Assembly (NCBI GenBank): GCA_023957575.1
Contig: JAMLGU010000005.1
Span: forward strand, 124,001 to 188,000
Direction of reading: 5' to 3'
DNA: 64,000 nt
DNA from: Chitinophagaceae bacterium
GTDB taxonomy: Bacteria > Bacteroidota > Bacteroidia > Chitinophagales > Chitinophagaceae
Below are positions 57,217 through 64,000 of the stretch, one piece after another (within the stretch, counting starts at the first letter, position 1; every line of letters begins with the position of its first letter). Under the pieces are notes generated by a model that saw only the letters and a list, made by a program, of their open reading frames with translations, did not search any database and was not told the DNA's origin. The translations under genes were made by a program, and so were the position numbers.

Positions 57217-58689
57217 ATGAATAAGAAGAAATCCGGCATTCTGGCGTTATTGGTTTTTACAATAGTTGCTATCTTACATCTTATTCATTATGAGTTTGAT
57301 GCTCCATCAAGTCAGGTATTGTTTATTTCCAGATGGGTATTAATAGGTTGTTTAATTTTGTTTGCATGGTTTCGCAAGTCATTAACCACCTGGATTTTGG
57401 TGGCAATGGCGCTGGGTGTGGAGATTGGCCTTGACTTTCCGGCATTTTCTCAAAACCTGAAATTCCTGAGTACCATCTTTTTGAGGTTGGTAAAAACTAT
57501 TGTAGCGCCATTACTTTTCTCTACATTAGTAGTGGGTATTGCCAGCCATAGCAACCTGAAGCAGGTAGGAAGAATGGGGTGGAAATCATTATTGTATTTT
57601 GAAATTGTAACCACTTTTGCCCTAATTATCGGACTGGTGTTTATAAATATTACCAAGGCCGGCACCGGTATTGATGTGCCTCCTGCCCTATTGAAGGAAC
57701 TGCCAAGGTCTTCGGAAAAAGTGATGCAGGAAAAAGTGATTACCATCTTAGATAGCGCCGGTGTAAAAGTGCCGGCAAACCTGATTGACAAACTGCCCGA
57801 CACTTCTACAAAAACCTGGCAGGATCATATTATTGATATTTTTCCCGAAAACATAATAAAATCAATTTACGAAGGCAATGTACTTCCGATAGTGGTTTTC
57901 AGTGTCATATTCGGCATTGCACTTGCCATGTTATCGGACAACAGAAAGCGTGCAATGATCGAATTTTCCGAAAGCCTGGCAGAAACCATGTTTCGGTTTA
58001 CCAACATCATCATGTATTTTGCGCCTTTTGGTGTTGGCGCAGCCATTTCGGTTACGGTAGGCCATCTGGGGATTGATATTCTTAAAAATCTGGGGCTCCT
58101 CTTGATAACCCTTTATCTGGCATTAATATTTTTCCTTTTAGTGGTTTTGCTACCCATTGTTTTGTTTGTAGCCAAAGTGCCGCTGGGTAAGTTTATAGCC
58201 GCCATCAAGGAACCGGTTTCCATAGCATTTGCCACCACCAGTTCCGATTCTGCTTTGCCAAAGGCATTGGAAAATATGGAAAAATTTGGCGTTCCCAGAA
58301 AGATAGTATCATTTGTAATTCCTACGGGATACACATTTAATTTGGATGGAACTACTTTATACCTGTCGCTGGCTTCCATCTTTGTGGCTCAGGCTGCAGG
58401 AATGCATTTGTCAATTGGGGAACAACTGATGATTGGACTTACATTGATGCTCACCTCTAAGGGAGTAGCAGCAGTACCACGGGCTTCATTAGTCATTTTA
58501 ATTGCCACTGCGCACACATTTGGGCTGCCCCTGTGGCCAATAATGGCAATTTATGGCATTGACGAACTGATGGATATGGCCCGAACATCGGTAAATGTAA
58601 TCGGAAACACGTTGGCAAGTTGCGTGATTGCCCGTTGGGAGGGCGAGATGGATGACCAGAAAGCCCTTAACTTTGTGGATGAAGATTAA
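57217..58689 (+). CDS. Dicarboxylate/amino acid:cation symporter (DAACS, GltP/DctA type)
   Basis: 490 residues. The fold's hairpin signature is TTSSDSALPKALENMEKFG (about 345-363) and the binding-site helix PTGYTFNLDGTTLYLSLASIFVAQAAG follows. It should take up glutamate, aspartate or C4-dicarboxylates with Na+ or H+. An extra soluble segment lies between helices 4 and 5 (about residues 150-210). It stands alone, divergent from the permease gene. Confidence 0.93.
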   Translation: MNKKKSGILALLVFTIVAILHLIHYEFDAPSSQVLFISRWVLIGCLILFAWFRKSLTTWILVAMALGVEIGLDFPAFSQNLKFLSTIFLRLVKTIVAPLLFSTLVVGIASHSNLKQVGRMGWKSLLYFEIVTTFALIIGLVFINITKAGTGIDVPPALLKELPRSSEKVMQEKVITILDSAGVKVPANLIDKLPDTSTKTWQDHIIDIFPENIIKSIYEGNVLPIVVFSVIFGIALAMLSDNRKRAMIEFSESLAETMFRFTNIIMYFAPFGVGAAISVTVGHLGIDILKNLGLLLITLYLALIFFLLVVLLPIVLFVAKVPLGKFIAAIKEPVSIAFATTSSDSALPKALENMEKFGVPRKIVSFVIPTGYTFNLDGTTLYLSLASIFVAQAAGMHLSIGEQLMIGLTLMLTSKGVAAVPRASLVILIATAHTFGLPLWPIMAIYGIDELMDMARTSVNVIGNTLASCVIARWEGEMDDQKALNFVDED

Positions 58690-58757
58690 AAACACTTATT
58701 TTAAACCTATATCGATATTGTACGATTAGCATTATTGATGATTTTGAATGAATTGAA

Positions 58758-59501
58758 ATGATAGAATTACTGAATAGTTTTCACTGGACACAATTATTAC
58801 AGCCACAATGGTATATTGAAAATGGCGGGCTATGGTTGTTGTTGTTTGTAGTATTTGCCGAAACCGGACTTTTTGCCGGTTTTTTTCTTCCCGGTGATTC
58901 TCTGTTATTTGTAGCGGGAATTTATGCTCACACGATTGGCGAAGGCGCTAATGCCGGCCCCGGGCTCACGCACCAGTTTTTGAAACTGTTTGGCATGGCA
59001 CAGTTGCGAAATGAATGGTTGGACCTGATTGTTCTTTGGGGCTTGATATCTGTTTGTGGTATTTTGGGTAATATGGTGGGCTACTGGACCGGCCGGAAAG
59101 TAGGTCCTGCAATGTATCAGTGGCGCGAAAACTTCTTCTTTAAGAGAAAATATCTGCATCAGGCACATGATTTTTATGAAAAACACGGTGGAGTTGCTAT
59201 CATTGCTGCCAGGTTTTTACCATTTATCAGAACATTTGCACCCATTGTAGCCGGCATTGTAGCAATGGATAGGGCTAAATTTACATTTTATAATATAGTA
59301 GGAAGTATCGGTTGGGTGTTTACAATGCTTTTTGCAGGGCATTTTTTACAAAAATGGATACTCGGTCAGTTTGGCTTCGACCTGAAACAACATTTGGAAA
59401 TCATTGTGTTGGCTATTGTGGTGGTAACAACCCTGCCTGTAATTATCCAATTAGTTAAGGGCAAAAAGAAAAAACCGGTATCGGAAGAAGAATCTGATTA
59501 A
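58758..59501 (+). CDS. DedA-family membrane protein
   Basis: 247 residues. DedA/SNARE-associated (VTT) domain: FAETGLFAGFFLPGDSLLF (about 34-52), then GRKVGPAMYQ, FYEKHGGVAIIAARFLPFIRTFAPIVAGIVAM with the conserved basic residues, and a final helix with a lysine-rich tail. DedA proteins help turn over lipid carriers such as undecaprenyl phosphate or keep membrane potential. The role is not specified by the neighbours. Confidence 0.92.
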   Translation: MIELLNSFHWTQLLQPQWYIENGGLWLLLFVVFAETGLFAGFFLPGDSLLFVAGIYAHTIGEGANAGPGLTHQFLKLFGMAQLRNEWLDLIVLWGLISVCGILGNMVGYWTGRKVGPAMYQWRENFFFKRKYLHQAHDFYEKHGGVAIIAARFLPFIRTFAPIVAGIVAMDRAKFTFYNIVGSIGWVFTMLFAGHFLQKWILGQFGFDLKQHLEIIVLAIVVVTTLPVIIQLVKGKKKKPVSEEESD

Positions 59502-59519
59502 TTAATAAAATGTAGAAAG

Positions 59520-59873
59520 ATGCTGACACCGGATGAGCAAAAATTCATGGAATATTGGGAGGCTAACCGAATAAAAAAGAAAAAAATATTTAATAATCTG
59601 CTGGTAGGGTTGCCAGCGGGTCTGTTGATTGTAATTGCAATATTTATTAATTTTTTAAGCGGCTGGTACAAGCGTGCTACTATGGCTGCCAATGCCGAAC
59701 CTTCTGTTTTTATTGTTTTATTAATTTCCGGGATCGTAATTGTTGCGTTTTGGGTCATTTTTACGTCTTACCACAAGTGGGATCTGAATGAAACCAGATA
59801 TAAGGAGTTTTTAACCCGAAAATCGAAGGAGAATGACGAATATCATCCAATTGATTTGAAAAATAATGGCTAA
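59520..59873 (+). CDS. Small two-helix membrane protein
   Basis: 117 residues; two membrane helices (about 27-45 and 62-82), acidic N-terminal part (LTPDEQKFMEYWE) and hydrophilic tail. No family recognised. It starts 18 bp after the DedA gene, so they may be co-transcribed. Confidence 0.75.
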   Translation: MLTPDEQKFMEYWEANRIKKKKIFNNLLVGLPAGLLIVIAIFINFLSGWYKRATMAANAEPSVFIVLLISGIVIVAFWVIFTSYHKWDLNETRYKEFLTRKSKENDEYHPIDLKNNG

Positions 59874-60004
59874 TTTTGCAATTCTGAAAAATTCAGTCCT
59901 TTGAAATGGAAGTTGAGAAGATGTTCGTTTTAATACGCTGATTTTCGTGAGTATTTCCTTCCTGTTTATTCCGTATGACCATTAAAAACATAAAAAATAT
60001 ACAA

Positions 60005-60514
60005 ATGAAAAAATTTTTAATCTTACCTGCGCTTAGTTTGGTTTTTATCACCATTCTTTCATCATGTTTCAAAGACAAAGGTCCTTCATGCATTAATAAT
60101 ACGCTTGAAAGAGACAAACAGGTGATTGATTCCTTCTTAACCACCAAAGGGTTAACGGCAGCATATACCTATGATAGTCAAACAGGTATGTACTACACCA
60201 TCAATGACCCCGGCAGCGGAAGTCCGGTTACATTAGATTCCCTGGTAGCCTTTAAATTTGAAGGAAAACTGTTAAATGATACAAAATTTGCTGAAGGTTC
60301 AGTGGCTACTGCTACCAATACTTTGCAGTACTACTCCGGCATTTATGCTTATACCTTGCAAAAAATAAACGAAGGAGGTAGTATTACTTTAATTATTCCA
60401 TCATCCTTAGCTTACGGCTGTAATGGTGGAACCAATGCTTCCGGGCAATTAGTAGTACCGGCAAACGCTCAAATTATTTACACTTTTTGGTTAACAGACG
60501 TAAAATCTCACTAA
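60005..60514 (+). CDS. FKBP-type lipoprotein, degenerate active site
   Basis: 169 residues from the ATG at 60005, chosen for its lipoprotein signal (…ITILSSC, Cys21). One FKBP fold follows. Compared with canonical FKBP, the YxG-FDSS region reads FEGKLLNDTKFAEG, so the usual Asp is lost, and the tryptophan of the GW motif is missing (YAYTLQKINEGG). The IPSSLAYG motif is kept. It may bind but not isomerise prolyl peptides. The next FKBP gene is 19 bp downstream. Confidence 0.85.
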   Translation: MKKFLILPALSLVFITILSSCFKDKGPSCINNTLERDKQVIDSFLTTKGLTAAYTYDSQTGMYYTINDPGSGSPVTLDSLVAFKFEGKLLNDTKFAEGSVATATNTLQYYSGIYAYTLQKINEGGSITLIIPSSLAYGCNGGTNASGQLVVPANAQIIYTFWLTDVKSH

Positions 60515-60533
60515 AATAATATAAATAGACATT

Positions 60534-61013
60534 ATGGTTAAAAAATTAAGTGCGCTTTTAGCGATTTCTTTCGTAGTACTCCTGTTTGTTGGTTGCAGAA
60601 AAGGTGAAAAACCTTGTGTAGAAAGAAATCCGACACAGGATTTACCCGAAATGAAAAAGTATGCCGAAAAAACAGGAATGAATTACACGGTGGATGAAAC
60701 AGGGATTTTGTATGAAATAGTTACTCCGGGCGAAGGCGATAACCCGACCCTTGCAAGTACGATTACCGTAAAATATACCGGTAAATTGTTGAATGATGTG
60801 ATATTCGATTCCAATCAGACCGGCGCTACTTTTGCTTTGTCAGGATTGATTGGCGGATGGCAAATGGCAATACCCAAATTGAAACCCGGCGGTAAGATGA
60901 AACTCATTTTGCCATCCAACAAATTTTACTCTTACGGGTGCAGTGATTACTTCCCTGCGGTAAAAAACCAGATTCTGTATTTCGATATTGAGCTGGTGAA
61001 AATAAACAATTAA
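60534..61013 (+). CDS. FKBP-type peptidyl-prolyl isomerase lipoprotein
   Basis: 159 residues, lipoprotein signal with Cys21 (…LLFVGCRKG). FKBP domain: VKYTGKLLNDVIFDSNQTG keeps FDS, and GGWQMAIPKLKPGGKMKLILPS keeps the GW motif. The LAYG element is replaced by YSYGCSDY. It should catalyse prolyl cis-trans isomerisation in the periplasm. pyrF follows after 17 bp. Confidence 0.88.
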   Translation: MVKKLSALLAISFVVLLFVGCRKGEKPCVERNPTQDLPEMKKYAEKTGMNYTVDETGILYEIVTPGEGDNPTLASTITVKYTGKLLNDVIFDSNQTGATFALSGLIGGWQMAIPKLKPGGKMKLILPSNKFYSYGCSDYFPAVKNQILYFDIELVKINN

Positions 61014-61030
61014 AAAAATATCCTGTATCA

Positions 61031-61831
61031 ATGACACGAATGCAAATTGTGGAGCAAATAAAGCGCAAAAAATCTTATTTGTGTGTGGGGCTGGATACAG
61101 ATATTACCAAAATACCAAAGCATTTAAATGCTGCTTCCGATCCGGTTTTTGAGTTTAACAAAGCCATTATTGATGCCACCCGTGATTACTGCATTTGCTA
61201 CAAAATGAACACTGCTTTTTATGAAGCATCAGGGCTGAAGGGCTGGCAAGCGCTTGAAAAAACGGTGCATTATATTGGAAATGAACATTTTAAGATAGCC
61301 GACGCCAAGCGTGGCGACATCGGGAACACTTCCAGCCAGTATGCTAAGGCATTTTTTGAAACGATGCCTTTCGATGCTATCACGGTGGCTCCCTACATGG
61401 GTAGCGATAGTGTGCAGCCATTTTTGCAGTACGAAGGGAAATGGGCAATTGTACTGGGGCTTACCTCCAACAAAGGCGCCGAAGATTTTGAATTGAAACC
61501 CTCCGGCGATTCATTATTGTATGAAAGAGTAATAAAAACGGTAACCGCCTGGGGCAATCCCAATAACCTGATGTTTGTGGTGGGTGCCACACAGCCCGAG
61601 TGGTTCGAGCAGATAAGAACCATCATTCCCGAACACTTTTTACTGGTACCCGGAGTGGGTGCACAGGGCGGCAGCCTGAAAGATATTTCGGAAAAGGCGA
61701 TGAATAAAGATGGTGGCCTGCTTGTGAATGTGAGCCGCGGAATTATTTTTGCCTCAGATGGTGAAGACTTTGCCGAAGTGGCCGCCAGGGAAGCAAAAAA
61801 ATATCAACAGGAGATGGCAGGGTATTTGTAA
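61031..61831 (+). CDS. pyrF: Orotidine 5'-phosphate decarboxylase
   Basis: 266 residues, the longer type 2 form. The catalytic DAKRGDIGNTS is at 91-101 with Lys93; VGLDTD (19-24) at the start and VPGVGAQGG late in the chain hold the substrate. It makes UMP in pyrimidine synthesis. It is the last gene of the run of FKBP genes, with which it has no known functional tie. The start could also be the ATG three codons on. Confidence 0.95.
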   Translation: MTRMQIVEQIKRKKSYLCVGLDTDITKIPKHLNAASDPVFEFNKAIIDATRDYCICYKMNTAFYEASGLKGWQALEKTVHYIGNEHFKIADAKRGDIGNTSSQYAKAFFETMPFDAITVAPYMGSDSVQPFLQYEGKWAIVLGLTSNKGAEDFELKPSGDSLLYERVIKTVTAWGNPNNLMFVVGATQPEWFEQIRTIIPEHFLLVPGVGAQGGSLKDISEKAMNKDGGLLVNVSRGIIFASDGEDFAEVAAREAKKYQQEMAGYL

Positions 61832-61877
61832 AAATGGCGGTTGTTTTAAAACATTTTGCACACTACATAACCATAAC

Positions 61878-62906
61878 CTATTGAGCTGATAAAATGGCTG
61901 TAACCCTTTTGACAATCATTTCAGCCGTTACCTCTTGCATACAACCATTTTTACCATGAACAGGGCAGTCCTTCTTACCAAATACTGAGGAAGGCCGGCA
62001 AGGCAAATCAGATTGTACTACATTCTCCATCTTCTGCCCCCAGCCATAAAAACCCAGAAAAGGGTGTGTGCCACCCCAAACAGAAACTACAGGCACCCCA
62101 AATAATGATGCCAGATGCATATTGGCAGAATCCATACTGATCATCACATCCATCTGAGAAATTATTTTAAGCTCCTGCTCAAAAGAATATTTACCTGCCA
62201 TAAAATGAATATTTAGAGAGGCGGAAATCCATTCTTTCATAAGCATAGACTCAGCCTTACTGCCAAACAAAAACAAATGAACAGAAGGCTCCTGCTTTAA
62301 TAATTCCACTACCTGCCTCATTTTTTCAAGCGGATACATTTTCGCATCATGTTTGGCAAAAGGAGCTATACCAATAAACTTATTGCCCTGATGAGAAACA
62401 GGTAATAATGACTCATCCTTACTTTTTGACAATAAACCATCTTCAATATTCAAACTGACCGGATATCCTAATTTTTCAAATACATCGGCATACCGCTGGT
62501 GAGAGGTTTTTAGTTGTCGGAGTTTTTTGTTTCTTTTGCGCGTCAGTTCTCTTTTTTCGCTACGACCTTTATCAATAACTGCTATTTTTTTCCCCAATAA
62601 ATTTCTTATTACTTTTGTCCGTAGCACATCGTGCAAATCAGCGATTGCATCAAAAGGAATATCTTTTTTTATTTGCCTGGCAAGACGAATTAAGCCCTTC
62701 AAACCGATGAAATCCTTTTTCAGGTCAACCGGATAAAAATGTAGCCTCTCAATATTTTCAAATAAAGGTTTGTGAAAAGGTACTGAGGCAAAGGTTACCT
62801 GCACCAGTGGGTATTGATGCAAAAGCAGCTTCACAACCGGAACCGCCATCGCCACATCACCCAAGGCTGAAAAACGAAAAACGAGAATATGTTCCGGCTT
62901 GGCCAT
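61878..62906 (-). CDS. Glycosyltransferase family 9 (heptosyltransferase-like)
   Basis: 342 residues. N-terminal VFRFSALGDVAMAVPVVK (about 9-26) and later FIGIAPFAKHDAKMYPLEKMRQVVE, SMDSANMHLASLFGVPVVSVWG give the two Rossmann domains of GT-B family 9. It probably adds a heptose or other sugar to the lipopolysaccharide core on the cytosolic face of the inner membrane. The start shares one base with the DUF4254 stop (TGATG), so they are coupled. Confidence 0.92.
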   Translation of the reverse strand: MAKPEHILVFRFSALGDVAMAVPVVKLLLHQYPLVQVTFASVPFHKPLFENIERLHFYPVDLKKDFIGLKGLIRLARQIKKDIPFDAIADLHDVLRTKVIRNLLGKKIAVIDKGRSEKRELTRKRNKKLRQLKTSHQRYADVFEKLGYPVSLNIEDGLLSKSKDESLLPVSHQGNKFIGIAPFAKHDAKMYPLEKMRQVVELLKQEPSVHLFLFGSKAESMLMKEWISASLNIHFMAGKYSFEQELKIISQMDVMISMDSANMHLASLFGVPVVSVWGGTHPFLGFYGWGQKMENVVQSDLPCRPSSVFGKKDCPVHGKNGCMQEVTAEMIVKRVTAILSAQ

Positions 62907-63514
62907 CAGGATTTTTTCTGCTGATACAATACTGGATTCAGGCTTTCATCATTATACATCTTCATCTGCTTATACACTTTCATGTATTTTTTACCCGATG
63001 CCATATCGTCTAATAATTGCTGAATGGCAGTTGACAGATCTTCGCGTTGGGTTAGCAGCACATCCAGCTTTGCCTGACAGGCAGAACGATGTTCATCAGA
63101 AGCATCTTTTCTGGTGGCTTCCTGCTGCATGTGATAAATCTTCAGCTCCAGAATGGATAACCTGTCAATAGCCCATGCAGGACTTTCGGTATTAAAGGTA
63201 GCGTCTGCCACAGGGTTTACTTCTTTGTATTTTTGCAAAAACCAACTGTCAATATATTCTACCATATCCGTTCTGTGTTGATTGGACTTATCAATTCTTC
63301 TTTTGATTTTCAAAGCTTCCACAGGATCTATATTCGGGTCTCGGATGATATCTTCCAAATGCCACTGTACTGTGTCCACCCAATTTTTCAAATACATTAA
63401 GTACTCTAAAGAATCCTTGCCATAAGGATTAACAACCTCAGTATCCACATCATCCTTAACGTGATAATCATTAATGCCTTGCTGAAAAATTTCGATCCAG
63501 TGTTTTACCTCCAT
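62906..63514 (-). CDS. DUF4254-domain protein
   Basis: 202 residues, all alpha by composition, rich in charged residues; no signal peptide. Matches DUF4254 (for example LHRTDMVEYIDSW-like repeats here as NQHRTDMVEYIDSWF, and SPAWAIDRLSILELKIYHM). The domain's function is unknown; it is regularly beside GT9 or lipopolysaccharide genes. A promoter is placed just upstream. Confidence 0.82.
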   Translation of the reverse strand: MEVKHWIEIFQQGINDYHVKDDVDTEVVNPYGKDSLEYLMYLKNWVDTVQWHLEDIIRDPNIDPVEALKIKRRIDKSNQHRTDMVEYIDSWFLQKYKEVNPVADATFNTESPAWAIDRLSILELKIYHMQQEATRKDASDEHRSACQAKLDVLLTQREDLSTAIQQLLDDMASGKKYMKVYKQMKMYNDESLNPVLYQQKKS

Positions 63515-63534
63515 AATTGAAAATTTTTTAACCT

Positions 63535-63568
63535 CAAAGATAACGGCTAAATCTCATGATAGTTCAAA
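63535..63568 (-). promoter_or_regulatory. Promoter of the DUF4254-GT9 genes
   Basis: On the minus strand TATCTTTG (63542-63535) with TTTG at 63568-63565; spacer of 22 bp is slightly long. It overlaps the 3' end of the MFS gene. Confidence 0.55.
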
Positions 63569-64000
63569 TCTTTATGAAAGGTTTCTTTGGAATAAATAAC
63601 TGACAGTAAAGCTATCATAAAAACAATCACTCCGGTGAAGATAGCGCCTTCTACATACCCCACCCCTTTTATGCTTCTGAAAAAGGTAAATAAAGGTAAA
63701 ATAACTAAGGAAAGCATACCTCGCACCATATTTGGGATGGTTGTGGCAGCAGTGGCACGCAGGTTGGTGCCAAATTGTTCAGCGCCAATGGTTACAAAAA
63801 TGGCCCAGAAACCGATGGCAAACCCAAGAAGACCGCAAAGAATATACATCACCGATGCTGTTCCATTCCATTGTATGGTGAAAAACAAAGTCATCAGCAA
63901 TGCTGTCATTGCATAATAAATATATAACGCTTTTTTTCTGCTTTTCAACCAATTGCTTACAAAACCAATTGCTATGTCACCTACTGCCAGCCCTGCATAA
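63547..64000 (-). CDS. MFS transporter, C-terminal part (cut by window edge)
   Basis: The frame is open to the window edge, so only the last 150 codons are seen (from YAGLAVGDIAIGFVSNWLKSRKK). Four to five membrane helices; TNLRATAATTIPNMVRGM is a motif of the sugar-porter-like MFS group. Substrate cannot be told. The stop lies 33 bp before the start of the DUF4254 gene. Confidence 0.85.
   Translation of the reverse strand, partial: YAGLAVGDIAIGFVSNWLKSRKKALYIYYAMTALLMTLFFTIQWNGTASVMYILCGLLGFAIGFWAIFVTIGAEQFGTNLRATAATTIPNMVRGMLSLVILPLFTFFRSIKGVGYVEGAIFTGVIVFMIALLSVIYSKETFHKDLNYHEI

Overview
The window is a 64 kb chromosomal segment of a member of the Bacteroidota, most likely of the Chitinophagaceae or a nearby group. 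The grounds are two SusC/SusD outer-membrane pairs, a split hybrid two-component regulator, gene starts without Shine-Dalgarno sequences, and several promoters of the Bacteroidota type (TTTG, about 20 bp, TAnnTTTG). The genus assignment is inference. Base composition is AT-rich throughout, with no block that stands out as recently acquired except one dead insertion sequence.

Region 1 (2-11121, all +) is a sialic-acid and mucin utilisation locus: the end of a SusC, a SusD, N-acetylneuraminate lyase, a NanM-type kelch mutarotase, an MFS sialate carrier, an exported sialidase with five Asp boxes, an N-acylglucosamine 2-epimerase and an M60-like (mucinase-type) metallopeptidase lipoprotein. Together they release sialic acid from glycoproteins, import it, and turn it into ManNAc and then GlcNAc (the lyase/epimerase route known from Bacteroides fragilis). 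A porin follows downstream.

Region 2 (12.7-26.3 kb) is mostly housekeeping: RlpA-like protein, RimO, a small membrane protein, TilS with a TPR protein, EtfB/EtfA, an alpha/beta hydrolase, a vWA protein paired with a chelatase-type AAA ATPase, a 0.5 kb mosaic of 7-bp repeats, and an exported S9 peptidase.

Region 3 (26.4-38 kb) holds, on the minus strand, a FecA-like TonB receptor, a small Cys-rich membrane/exported protein, a GH16 beta-glucanase and a SusD/SusC pair. A large membrane sensor-regulator with a LuxR-type helix-turn-helix but no kinase is divergent from the SusC. This looks like a compact beta-glucan locus with its own regulator.

Region 4 (38-41.5 kb) is a redox/sulfur group: a haem lipoprotein, a rhodanese, a CoA-disulfide-reductase-type flavoprotein fused to a rhodanese, and a small DUF2892-like membrane protein with an FNR/CRP-like palindrome in its promoter. 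A tRNA-Cys follows.

Region 5 (41.6-51.6 kb) has a tight operon (nucleoside phosphorylase, dapF, corA-type transporter, Nudix), a cytosolic GH63/MGH1-like glycosidase, and a response regulator plus sensor kinase that together look like a hybrid two-component system cut in two. Beside it lies a decayed ISNCY-type insertion sequence (51737-53366) whose terminal inverted repeats are still recognisable.

Region 6 (53.7-64 kb) is again ordinary chromosome: exported rhodanese, lactonase-fold protein, amino-acid permease, dicarboxylate/glutamate symporter, DedA protein, two FKBP lipoproteins, pyrF, a GT9 glycosyltransferase with a DUF4254 protein, and the end of an MFS transporter. No CRISPR array, phage, or recognisable defence system was found. 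The most unusual features are the 7-bp mosaic, the kinase-less regulator, the split two-component system, and the palindrome placed exactly where a class II activator would bind.
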